Origin: Charina bottae
Taxonomy: Eukaryota > Chordata > Lepidosauria > Squamata > Charinaidae
Length of the DNA stretch: 64,000 nt
Direction: 5' to 3'
Assembly (NCBI GenBank): GCA_023362775.1
Contig: JALMGJ010000003.1
Coordinates: 76,927,355 to 76,991,354 of the forward strand
Shown here: in pieces, positions 24,001-36,000 of the stretch
Layout: the number at the start of each line of letters is the position of its first letter
Numbering within the stretch: the stretch's first letter is position 1
Notes under the pieces: generated by a model
Database searches by the model: none
Told to the model about the DNA's origin: nothing
The model's input: only the letters and a program-made list of their open reading frames with translations
Program-made: the position numbers and the translations under genes

Positions 24001-27000
24001 CTGCAACCCAGCTTTTGCACTTTCTTCTTTCACCTTCATCATAAGTCTCCTCAACTCCTCCTCGCTTTCAGCCATCAAAGTGGTATCATCTGCATATCTG
24101 AGATTGTTAATGTTTCTTCCAGCGATTTTAACTCCAGCCTTGGATTCATCAAGCCCAGCACGTCGCATGATGTGTTCTGTGTACAAGTTGAATAGGTAGG
24201 GTGAGAGTATACAACCCTGCCGTACTCCTTTCCCAATCTTAAACCAGTCCGTTGTTCAGTGATCTGTTCTCACTGTTGCTACTTGGTCGTTATACAGATT
24301 CCTCAGGAGGCAGACAAGATGACTTGGTATCCCCATACCACCAAGAACTTGCCACAATTTGTTATGATCCACACAGTCAAAGGCTTTAGAATAGTTAATA
24401 AAACAGAAATAGATGTTTTTCTGAAACTCCCTTGCTTTCTCCATTATCCAGCGGATATTGGCAATTTGGTCTCTAGTTCCTCTGCCTTTTCTAAACCCAG
24501 CTTGTACATCTGGCAATTCTCGCTCCATGAATTGCTGGAGTCTACCTTGCAAGATCTTTTTTTTCCCCAACAAATCTTTATTTTCAACGATATATGCTAG
24601 TGATAATATAGAATTGATGATGATGCGCTTTTCAAATTTCACCACAGAAACATATGATGCGTCATGTGATCTACAGACTACAGTGATCATAGATTGAAGC
24701 CAATTGCTGGAATCAGGAAATAAATTAAATAATGTAAATCTAGGCTGTCAGGTCTTTTTCACAGTAACTCTCTCCATAGTTGTGTGTTGTTACAGTAGCT
24801 GAAATGGGAGAGGGGAAAATCAGGGTTTTTTGTTGTTGTTGTTTTTAATTTTTAATTCTTTATTTTATAGTAATACATAAATAACAAAATCTGACATAAC
24901 ATAACATAAATAACATTTTTAAAGTAAATACAATCATAACTTTCTTACAAAACAACCTTTCTTTTCTCCTCCCATAACTTGACTTCCCTTCCTTCTCCTC
25001 TTTTCTCCGTCTTCTTTATCTCCTCTTCCCCTTCATTCCTTCTCCACTTCATTTCCCCATCTACTCTACCTTACTCTTCACCTGTTCATCTATCAACCAA
25101 AAAAAAAACCAGGACTTCCTACTTTCTCTCCATCCTTTCCATCATATATTTATAAACAACTATAATCTCTAACTTATTTACATTAAATTCCCAATTGAAC
25201 TTTTTGAGTCTTTTCTATAAATTTATAGAAGGGACTCCAACATAAGTTGAATTCTTCTATGTTCTTATCATTCAACTGATCCGTCAGTTTGGCCATTTTT
25301 ACCTTGCAAGATCTTGAGCATTACCTTACTGGCATGTGAAATAAGTGCCACTGTTCGATAGTTTGAACATTCTTTAGTGTTTCCCTTTTTTGGTATGGGG
25401 ATATAAGTTGATTTTTTCCAATCTGATGGCCATTCTTGTGTTTTCCAAATTTGCTGGCATATGGCATGCATCACCTTGACAGCATCATCTTGCAAGATTT
25501 TAAACAGTTCAGCTGGGATACCGTCGTCTCCTGCTGCCTTGTTATTAGCAATGCTTCTTAAGGCCCATTCAACCTCACTCTTCAGGATGTCTGGCTCTAA
25601 CTCACTGACCACACTGTCAAAGCTATCCCTGATATTATTATCCTTCCTGTACAGATCTTCTGTATTTTCTTGCCACCTTTTCTTGATCTCTTCTGCTTCT
25701 GTTAGGTCCTTGCCATCTTTGTTTTTGATCATACCCATTTTTGCCTGGAATTTTCCTCCGATGTTTCTAATTTTCTGGAAGAGGTCTCTTGTCCTTCCTA
25801 TTCTATTGTCTTCTTCCACTTCCGCACATTGCTTGTTTAAAAATAATTCCTTATCCCTTCTGGCTAACCTCTGGGATTTTGCATTTAATTGGGCATATCT
25901 CCCCCTATCACTGTTGCCTTTTGCTTTCCTTCTTTCTTGGGCTACTTCCAGTGTCTCAGCAGACAGCCATCTTGCCTTCTTGGTTTTCTTTTTCTTTGGG
26001 ACGTTTTTTGTTGCCGCCTCCTGAACAATGTTGCGAACTTCTGTCCATAGTTCTTCCGGGACCCTATCTACTAAATCTAGTCCCTTAAATCTATTCTTCA
26101 CTTCCACTGCATATTCATTAGGAATGTTAGTGAGTTCATATCTAACTGATCTGTGGGTCTTCCCTATTCTCTTTAGTCTGATTCTAAATTGTGCAATAAG
26201 AAGTTCGTGATCTGAACTACAGTCAGCTCCAGGTCTTGTTTTTACCGACTGTATAGATGTCCGCCACCTTTGGCTGCAAAGGATGTAGTCAATCTGATTT
26301 CGGTGTCAACCATCTGGTGAAGTCCATGTATAAAGTCATCTTTTAGGTTGCTGGAAGAGAGTGTTTGTTATGCACAGTGAATTGTCTTGGCAAAATTCTA
26401 TCAGCCTCTGTCCCGCTTCATTTTGTTCTCCTAGAGCAGTGCTTTCCAAAGTGCTGCCATTGGCGACACACCAACGGCGGCAGTGGCGGCTGTGCGGGGG
26501 GCCGCGCGGCGGTGGTGTGCACGGCAGCGGCAGCAGCCTCGCTAAAATGCGGAAGCACTGATGGCTCGTCGCTGCTGCTGCCACCATGCACATTGCCACT
26601 TCGCGACACACTAAACTGTGTGTTGCAACACACTAAAGAGTCGCGACACACAGTTTGGAAAGCTATGTCCTAGACCATGCTTGCCTGTAATTCCAGGTGT
26701 TGTTTGACTACCCACCTTATTAAGATTCCATTAGTGCTACATTTTGTCTGCTCCTCATTTGTCCAAGATTGTGTTTTTGAGAAACAGTTTGAATCCAGGT
26801 TATTTTCATGTTACTTTCCTGTAGTGAAAAAGCTGGTCAGGTGATCTTGTTGCTTCATCTACAAAATTCTAATACCTTTTAAACAAAAGCATACTTTACA
26901 CCATTCCCTTTCTAGTAGCTGGCATGAATCATCTGCGTGAAAATGGGGTCATCCACAGAGATATCAAACCAGGAAACATCATGAGACAAACAGGAGAAAA

Positions 27001-30000
27001 TGGGCAGAGTATATACAAATTGACTGATTTTGGGGCTGCCCGAGAACTGGATGATGATGATAAGTTTGAATCAGTTTATGGGACAGAAGAATATCTTGTG
27101 AGTAAAGTAGAACGCAGGGCTTTTATAAAAATAATCTTTATTAGTTAAAAAGGATTATTCTGGGGGAAAAAATACAACTGCAAATGGAACCCAGAGCTGC
27201 CTTATCAGTTTTTTGATTTTCTGGTTATAGTACAGAAATGCAATCACCAAAGAAAAGAGCTTAATTGATCTCCAAAGTGAGCCTAATGGGTTCCCCCCCC
27301 CCAGAAATAGAAATTGAATGGAAGTAATCACCTGTTCTATTAGAACTGTTCTCACAGTCATCTAGAGGCAGAAGTAATTCTTCCCAAGCACGTAGTTAAT
27401 CTATAGAATGCACTGCTGTGAGATTGCAAATGGATTTGATAATGAGAGTTTGATAAATTCATTGTGAATAATACAGACATTATGTTTTATTATGCTTATG
27501 TACTACTACTACTCCCAGGTTGAGAAGCAGTATGCTTAATAAGAGATCTGATTGGAGTTTGAATTTGCAACTTTGTAATCTAATGGGTCAGGGTAAAGCA
27601 TGAAGACTGCAATTTATTATTTTAACAAAAAGCAATTTAGTTTACTAATAGTGTTTATCCAGAAAAGGTATTATGAAATAAAAAAGGCACAACATTCAAC
27701 TTTCCAGCAGCTGTGCCTACAGTTATTTGATAACCCTCAACCTTTCTTTGGTTTTCAATAGTTTTCCTATTATTTTCAGGGAATGTAACCCCTTTAATTC
27801 ACATGTATTATTCGGGGGCGGGGGGGAACTGTTGGATAAATACAGTTTAAACAGTTTAAGACTGGCTTTGTAATTACACTGAGAATGCAATCAAAAAGGT
27901 AGTCCTTGACTTAGACCACAATAGAGACCAGAAAATTCATTGTTAAGTGGTGCAGTCATTAAGTGAGGCATCACGTGACTGCACCCGATTTAACGACCCT
28001 TTTTGCTGCAGTTGTTAAGCGAATCACATGGTTCCCCATTGACTTTGCTTGTTGGAAGCCAGCAGGGAAGGTGGCGAATGGCGACCCTGGGATGCTGCAA
28101 CCGTTGTAAATACATGCCGGTTGCCAAGCGCCCAAATTAGACTGCAGGAATGCTGTGATGGTCGTAAGTGCGAGGACCACTTGTAAGTAACTTTTTTCAG
28201 CACCATTGTAATTTCGTATGGTCACTAAATGAATGGTTGTAAGTCAAGGACTACTTGTAATATCATATGGAATACTAGATTAGCAATTTCTTTCTAAAAT
28301 TCCCTCCAGCTCACATCTTGGCTATTTTAGGCTGTTCTACAAAGGTAGCATTTGTACCTTGTTGGGGAATCAAGCTGATTTTTGCAATGCCTTTCTCCCC
28401 CTGCTCTTTCTGTAAACAATTTTATGATGTGTGTCCACAAAGCTCACGGACTCTTCAATGATGGCTATATCCATCTGACTATACCTGAGTCAATATTAAA
28501 TATTATGGACAGTACTGCTACATGAGACTCATCTACATTTGTCTTCTCATCCATAAACCAGTCAGACTTCTTTGTGTTTTTTGTTTGGACTGCTTTGGGG
28601 AAGTGGTTTAAAAGTAATAACAGGCTACTTTTAGCTCATAGTGCTTTATTTTTCAGCTAAAGTTGTGACTCAAGTTAAAAAGTGTCTGTCAGATTTAATG
28701 AATTATGTTATTGATTAAATGGACACAAATGAACATAGAGATACATTTCCAAAGTAAGATGTTGTTCTCCCGATGTTGCTGCATTACATTTTCCATGTGT
28801 TCAGATTAAGCTCACATCATGACAACAGCAGTTCCTTTTAGAAGTTGCTGAATTACAGCTTCTCGGTCATGTCATGCCTGCTGAGGATTATTGGGGTTGG
28901 GGTTCAGTAAAATCTACCTTCCCATCCTGATCCTACCGGAAGCATCCCTCCTGTATGCAAGACTGTGGAGAATGCCTCTTAAAGCTATATTTTCCATTTG
29001 TATCATTTTTTAAAAAAGTGTTTTACGAATTACTAGGGAATCTCCTTTGTAGCTGATGAAGCAGTTAATGTAATTGATCAGTTGAATGTTAGAGATTTAA
29101 TTTTAGCATGTTTTATTCCATAATTTTGTAATTTTAAACCAGGTAATTAATTAATCCTAGTGCTTAGGCTCAAAAGCAAAATATCTTTATTTCTTTACTT
29201 GCAGCACCCAGATATGTATAAGCGAGCAGTGTTGAAGAAGCCCCATCCAAAGCCTTATGGGGTGACTGTAGATTTGTGGAGTATTGGGGTAACGTTTTAC
29301 CATGCAGCCACAGGCCATCTCCCGTTTGTCCCTTTTGGGGGACCTCGCAAGAACAAGGAAATCATGTATGTATAGTGAGTTGCATTTTTTAGAAATGGCT
29401 TTGTCTCAGGAGTAAAGCAGTGTTGTGTATGGAGGGTTATGTTATTCCCCATGGAAGGAGACCTTTGAGGACATTAGTGTGAGCCCTTCCTTCCCTTCTT
29501 CTCTCCCTGCCTCCCTCTGGGACTTTAAGGTGGCGCGAGTGGCTGGACCACACCTGCACTCCAGCCAGAAGAGAGGACATCCTCTGTACTTAGGGGTGGC
29601 TCTCTTTGTGAGTGGGGAGATCGCAGTTGTGTGGGAAAGCAGAAGGTTGCTGGTGAGAAACGGTGGGAGAAAGTTGGCTTGGTGCAGCATGGTAAAAGTG
29701 GGTGCAGAATTCAGAAATACTAACAGATGAAAGCAGAGTGGTGGACAACCAATAGCCAGTCAGCAATGATAACGAACCTCTCTCCTCCCCGCCAAAGGCA
29801 GTGAGATGCGAAAGTGCCTTTAGTGCCATCAAAAGGATGGCCGCAATCAGTACTGGGCTGAAGTTACTAGGACATCAGTCAGCAGCAAACCCAGCCAAAC
29901 CCAAGGTGACTGGAGCTGGACTATAACTCCAGCTGAGGAGTTTTCTCCACAACCCACAGCTCAGAGAGCCGCCAAGGGTAGGGTTAACGAAGCCTGTGAT

Positions 30001-33000
30001 TTTGCACAAGAGTAAACAATTGAAGCATACCTATAAAACAAGAGGGAAAAGAAATTTATGAAAAGTCATAGTAATTCTAGGGAAAAAAAACTCCACTCTT
30101 GTCTGTGGTCGTTACCCAGGGATGTCTATAGGGTATGGTGCCTGCAAGGGCGTAGTTGAAGCTCCACAGCACACATAAAAGCAGGCAGAGCTTCAATCTC
30201 ACCATCATGGCTGCCATCTTGACCTTTTTCCCCCCATATCTTGCAGACTTCCCTTTCTGTTTCATTCGCCCCAAAGAACCTGTCACATTCCCCTTTCCAC
30301 AAACCTTTTGGAGGGGACAGGTTCACCTCTAGAGTGTCTCCTCTCATCCATGCACATAGTCATGGGGTGGGGAGATCTTTTGTCAGATTACAGTTTCCTC
30401 ACTGCTAATAGGATAAGGGAAGGGGTGATCTTGCCTGCAAGGAGTGTTTGTGTGTGGGGGGGGCGGGCAGAGGGGAAATAGAACAAAGCTTCGCTCCCAT
30501 CCAGCAGTTCTTACAAGGATCACAGTTCCTGCTGCGAAATAGTGACCTGCTTAGCTTCATCTCCCAGTTCATCTCCCATCTCCCAGCAATGGGCTTCTCT
30601 TGTATTTCATGTCTTCTGTATCCCTCAATCTTCTGTTCCCTGGGAGAGGAAGAAACAAACATGAGCTGGACTTAAATCTGTTGACGCATGGGGATCCTAG
30701 TATTGTTCTTTGCTGCCTCCTAAAGGTGGTATGTTTCTTCACTGCCCAGGTACAAAATAACAACTGAGAAACCTCCTGGAGCCATAGCTGGCATCCAAGA
30801 GCAAGAGAACGGGGCCATTGTGTGGTCTTACGAACTCCCAGTTGCCTGCCGCCTTTCTCTGTGAGTAGTAAGGAAATGGGTGGGCGAATGACTACAGGTG
30901 TTAAAACTACCCCTTCTGGGTGACTCTGCAGTACATCTTCTCCATAACCTTTGAGTAGGGTTTCCTTCTAAATAAAAATGTGTAAGTTTGCACTGCACAG
31001 CTTTCCATTTTCAAGGAAGTTTACATATGTAATCTTCACTTACTTTTTCCCCATCCAGTTATGTATTCAGGTGCACACATTCATATGCATGTGATTTGTG
31101 CCTGGAGGACTGTGTAACTGGGACATATTGTTAAAAACATAAGGAGGCATGATGTGTTGCGGTAATTTCAGCCAGCAATCATGTATCGAAATAACATCTG
31201 TTTTCTTCTCTGCAGTGGTTTGAAGCATCAGCTTGTCCCAATTCTTGCAAACATCTTAGAAGCAAGTCAAGTAGAGTGCTGGGGATTTGATCAGTTTTTT
31301 GCTGAAACCAGTGACATCCTACATAGAACAATAATCCATGTCTTCTCTTTGCCGCAAGCTGTCATGCATTGGATCTACATCCACTCCTATAATACGTAAG
31401 AATTGTTGCTTGGAACAGAAAGGGCAGTAGGCTGTCTTCCTCTTACACATAAGCCAGAGCTTGATGTTATCTAATAAACTGAAAAAGCATGTGAATAAAA
31501 GCATTAAAAATAGAGAACTATAGAGGTGGGAAAAAATGAATTGTTTCCACTTTGCTGCTGCGACTTTGCAGATAATAATTGTCAATTTATAACTCTCTCA
31601 TAAGTGATATTTTTGCTTATGGATTGTATTTATATCCTGTCTTGTAGCCTGCTTGCCTTCTTATTAAGCATATTGGAAGTAAAAGAATGCTTATTTAAAA
31701 ATATCAAAACTCTAGCACATATTAAAAAAAACCAACTAGCAATGAATAGAATACCCCCCAAAGCACTGAGCTGCAAATCCTGGAATATTGCTGGCTGCAT
31801 TCACATACTTTGCTTAAACTTGTTACTGAATTAACCTATTTTAAGCTGTTTGCCCAATATCTTGAACCATAAATTAACCAAATGGGCTGAGTGCACAGAG
31901 TGCATTAAGCCATTTAAAAAACCTAACAAAACTTAGTATGGTGAGCAAATGCAACCATTAGGTCTTTACCTGACTGATTAACCATGACCTGATTAATGCA
32001 GTCCTGGAATAAGTTTCTGGAAGGTGCAAACAAAACCTACTTGGAGAACTTCCTTAAGAAGAACATTCTGAAGAGGGTGCCACTCCCTGATTTGGGATAA
32101 AGGAAGGATACAGTTTCCTTGTATATGAAACCAGTCATCAATACTATTCAACTTTGTCTTCTACAGGGCAACCGTCTTTTTGGAAGAAGTCTTCAGACAA
32201 ACAAATATAGCCCCCTATCACCAAGAATATTTCTTTGAGGGCCAACTATTTGAACTGGAGCCTAACCTGCAGGCTCAACATTTCCCCAAGACCACAGAAA
32301 ATTGCCCTCTGATCATGTTCAGCACAGAAACAGGGGAGCCAATAGAACTGAGATACCAAGATCGTAAGTACAGTTAGTCAGTTGCAACAGTCAGCAAAGT
32401 TGCAGCATGGTCATAATGACATCATAATGCAGATTCTGAGATTACATACTTGCATCATGATGTCTGATGTCATCACACATAATTTGCCTACCATTGCTCC
32501 CCCTCCTCCCTTTATAGACACATTTTATTATTTTTGAGTGCAGTTAGTCACTATGCTCCTCTGCTGTTCTATTATCATTTCTAGGTAAGTTTGTATGTTT
32601 TCTTCCGAAAAAAGGGAGTTTGGTAGTTTTATAACACAAAGACAGGAGCTAGGAAGTGCCCGGATCAATCACCCACTAAACCAAGTTAATAAAAATCATA
32701 CTCCATTTTTAATGTCCAAATTTATCTTTGAAATAGATTGTTTCTTGTTCTCAAAAGTGAGAGCAAGTTGTACAAAACATTTAACCAAGACTTTTTGCAA
32801 CCCATCCCTTCTTCAGTTGGAAACCCCCTATGCATCTTCCAAGCAGGCAGATTTCAGATGTGCTGATTCTGTTGTGGGGGATTGTTTGAACTAAATGCAA
32901 AATAGTCTCTTCAGGTGTGAAGGGAATTACAGTAAATGTATTGTGGGGAAGCTAGAGGATGACAGTAGGTCAGAGATCCTATCAGCCTAAATTAAGGGTG

Positions 33001-36000
33001 AAGGGAAAAGTTTGTTATTAATCGGAAGCCAGAAATGTGGTGGTGAAACAATTTTCTTGTAGATCAAAATTTGCCCTCCTTTAAAACATTGAATTTTGTC
33101 TCTGGTCAGAGAAAGGATACTAAGTCTGGTTCACTATCATTATCATAACCCTCTTTAGGCTTTCATGAGGAAGTGAAAGAGGATAGAAAGTGGGGTGCTC
33201 GCATTGCAGCTTTTCTGGGAACTACCAAGTTCTGAAGAGGAGGTGTACTTATATTTGGTTGAACATGAATATGCTATCTCAAATTCTGTTAGGGTCCCAA
33301 ATCACATAGAGATTTGTACTTGTACAAGCACATGCAACTACAGCAATCCTTCATATTGCCCAGATAGACAAGTAGAGGCCAGAAAAAGTAGCAGGTAAGG
33401 CTTTGTGGGCAGTTCCATCCTATATCCATTGGCAAGTCCCCACAGATTCAGACAAATGCTTGAAGGGAATTATTAATGTAAGAGAAATGGAGGGTTATAG
33501 ATACACTACTTGTATGTAGCATTATCCATAAACTGTATAGTGTGGGCACTAGATGTCGCTGCGGCTCTACAAGTACAGAATTTCTTTCATAATGGGCAAA
33601 TTTTGCATGAATGGTCGCTATGGCAGTCTTCCGTAACTTGCTTCTTTTCAGATGCCTGAGATCAAAACTCCCATTATCCCAAGTCAGCATGGCCATCTCA
33701 GAGAATATGACTGTATTGGTTGAATGTAGATGATGGTGATGGTGATGGTGATGATGATGAAGAAATTATTAGTAATCTTGGAGAAAGGTATCATGTATAC
33801 TTTGATTTCTTTTCTTTTCTCCAGCATCTTTGGAATTCCCCAAATTCCTCCCCATAGTTGATGTCCTAGCAGATTGCAGCACAGCAAAGGTATATTTTTG
33901 TTCTGAGATGAAAAAAATTCACCTGTTTTTCACCTATATTCACCAGTGTAGGAATTGAAGGGTTTTGACTGATGGGCCCAAGTCGAGAAGCTTAAAATTC
34001 AGCAATAGCTGGAAAAAGAAACAGATTTCTTGAGCTTTTTTGGTAGGATTTGTACTCAAGATGATCTGTTTGGGAGCCTTTGGTCAGAAAGGGAAAGATG
34101 AAAAATACCAATACGAACCCCAAGAGGCTCATGTGACAAGAAAGGGGGCAAAGCAGTGGGGAAACAATGTCCAGACCAACTCCACACCCAACTGTATCTG
34201 TCTTGTCCCCAGGGTTGACTGCATACTAAAACCATAAGCAATATAAACCCTGCTGAGTGAATCAAAGTTATCTAGTTTCCAAAACAATGGTAGACAAAAA
34301 GCTGGGTATGTATGTTACATTTTGGTCTGTTTCCCACATGCATTTTTCATTCTGAAGGTTTTGCTATTATGAAAGTGGAGCAAAGTATTTTGAAGCAGTG
34401 CTTGGGTTAAGAATATGTCTTACATATGTCTTACATTACATTACATATTACATATCTAACAGCTGGATGCTGTTAGTTGTTGGTCTTCAAGCTGGGCCGG
34501 CGGCGCTTGCGGGGCTGGAGTCTACTGAGGGCTGCGGAAGGCTGCCGGAGGCCTCTGATTTCGTTTGCTGGAGGCTGGAGACCGTCGGAGCTCAAGTTGG
34601 GCCGGTGGAGTCGGTGGGGCCTAGCGGAGCCGGCGTGATACAGAGAGGAGCCCAGCTGGTGCAACGGAGTCCTCGGTTGAGCCCCCCCACACACACACAC
34701 ACAGACAAGCAGACAAACTGGACTTTTTTCCTGAGCCAATTCTAGAGGGGGTTCAGAAGCTTTGATGTTAGAACTGGCTGGAGTTGGGGGCGAACCCTGC
34801 GGCCCTGGAAAGTGCAGATGTTGCGGAGGCTGGAGCCCAGGAGATCAGGGCGTAAGAAAAATCATAACACGGACTAACCCCCATGAAGACCTGGATATCA
34901 TTCCAATTCAGGCTAAGGTGGCAGAGGGTTTGTAGGGGTCCCTTGGTATGAATGTGGACCCCCCCGGGTCAGAGACGAGGTGGGGGGGGGAGCCAAGATT
35001 GTATGGTTTTGTAAGAGTACCCCCCTGGGTGAGAGTCAGGTGGGGTAGGAGTGAGTGCTGGTGAGTGTTGGTACCTCTCCCTGACCAGTGAGAGAAGTTG
35101 AGGGAGTGGTGCAGGGTGTGAGTGTAGAGTGTGAGTGGGGGTGGTGCTGGACCCTACCAGCACTGAGAGCGAGAGCTGGTGCGCTGGGGGGTCTTACGCG
35201 CTACCCGACATTGCATGAGATTGGATGATGGATGAATGGGATAAGGGACCCTTGATTAGTCCCAAGAATTCCGGAGGCCTGGGAGTGGAGGCTACTAGGC
35301 CAGAGCCGGGAATCTCTGGGGGCTGTGTGGCGGGCCAAGTGATTCAGGTGGTGACGGGCAGGGGACGGTATGACGGGAACCGGAGGGCAAGCCATTATCG
35401 GGGAAGGCGCCCCCGGTGTTTGTTACCGGTGGTGCGTTCCGGCCCCCCGTGTTCATACCCAGGCCCTGGTAAGCAGATCCTCGTGGGCTCCGGTCTCCGA
35501 CTGATGCTGCTGAACGCCAGGTCGGTGAATAACAAGGGCCCCCTTATAAGTGATTTAATCACAGAGGAAGGGGCTGACCTGGTGTGTATTACCGAGACCT
35601 GGCTGGGCCCAGAGGGGGGAGTAGCCCTCTCGGAAATGTGCCCAGCCGGGTTTCGGGTGTGGCATCAGCCGAGACACCGGGGCAGGGGAGGAGGGGTGGC
35701 AGTTGTTATCCGAGAGTCCCTTGTGGCCTTCAGGGGCGCTGCTCCACAAGTGACCGGGTGTGAGACCCTGTTTTTCAAGTTGGGTTCACGAGAACAGTTG
35801 GGAGTGTTGCTGCTGTACCAGCCTCCCTGCTGCGTAATAACCTCCCTGCCTGAGCTGCTCGAGGCTGTCTCAGGGCTGGCAGTGGAGTTTCCCAGACTTA
35901 TGGTTCTGGGGATTTCAATCTGCCGTCCCTGGGACGGTCCTCGGAGGCGGCCCAGGAGTTCATGGCTACCATGGCAGCTATGGGCCTGTCTCAGATTATT

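Larger units (their letters stand above)
23312..26780 (-). mobile_element. BovB (RTE) LINE, 5'-truncated, with two nested insertions
   Basis: Reading the minus strand from the right gives the endonuclease C-terminus (QPKR end near 26340), a linker and reverse transcriptase N-part (25316-26107), palm motif [12 protein letters not shown] near 24090, and the C-terminal segment with [27 protein letters not shown] (23327-23830). It ends with the BovB 3' end near 23312 (CGACTAAACGA-type). The frame is broken by several frameshifts, by an L1 insertion (24559-25299) and by a hAT MITE (26437-26667). The YADD catalytic motif itself is intact. Confidence 0.9.
22218..26915 (+). other. IKBKE: IKBKE intron 4 (4.7 kb)
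   Basis: The intron splits the kinase domain between the hinge and the catalytic loop. About 500 bp of unique sequence is followed by a SINE chimera (22757-23128) and a BovB LINE with a nested L1 and a nested hAT MITE (23312-26780). Confidence 0.93.

Noticed and set aside
29425..30700. Several 80-105 codon ORFs on both strands in intron 6
   Set aside because: No recognisable domains, no splice consistency, overlapping frames; treated as chance.
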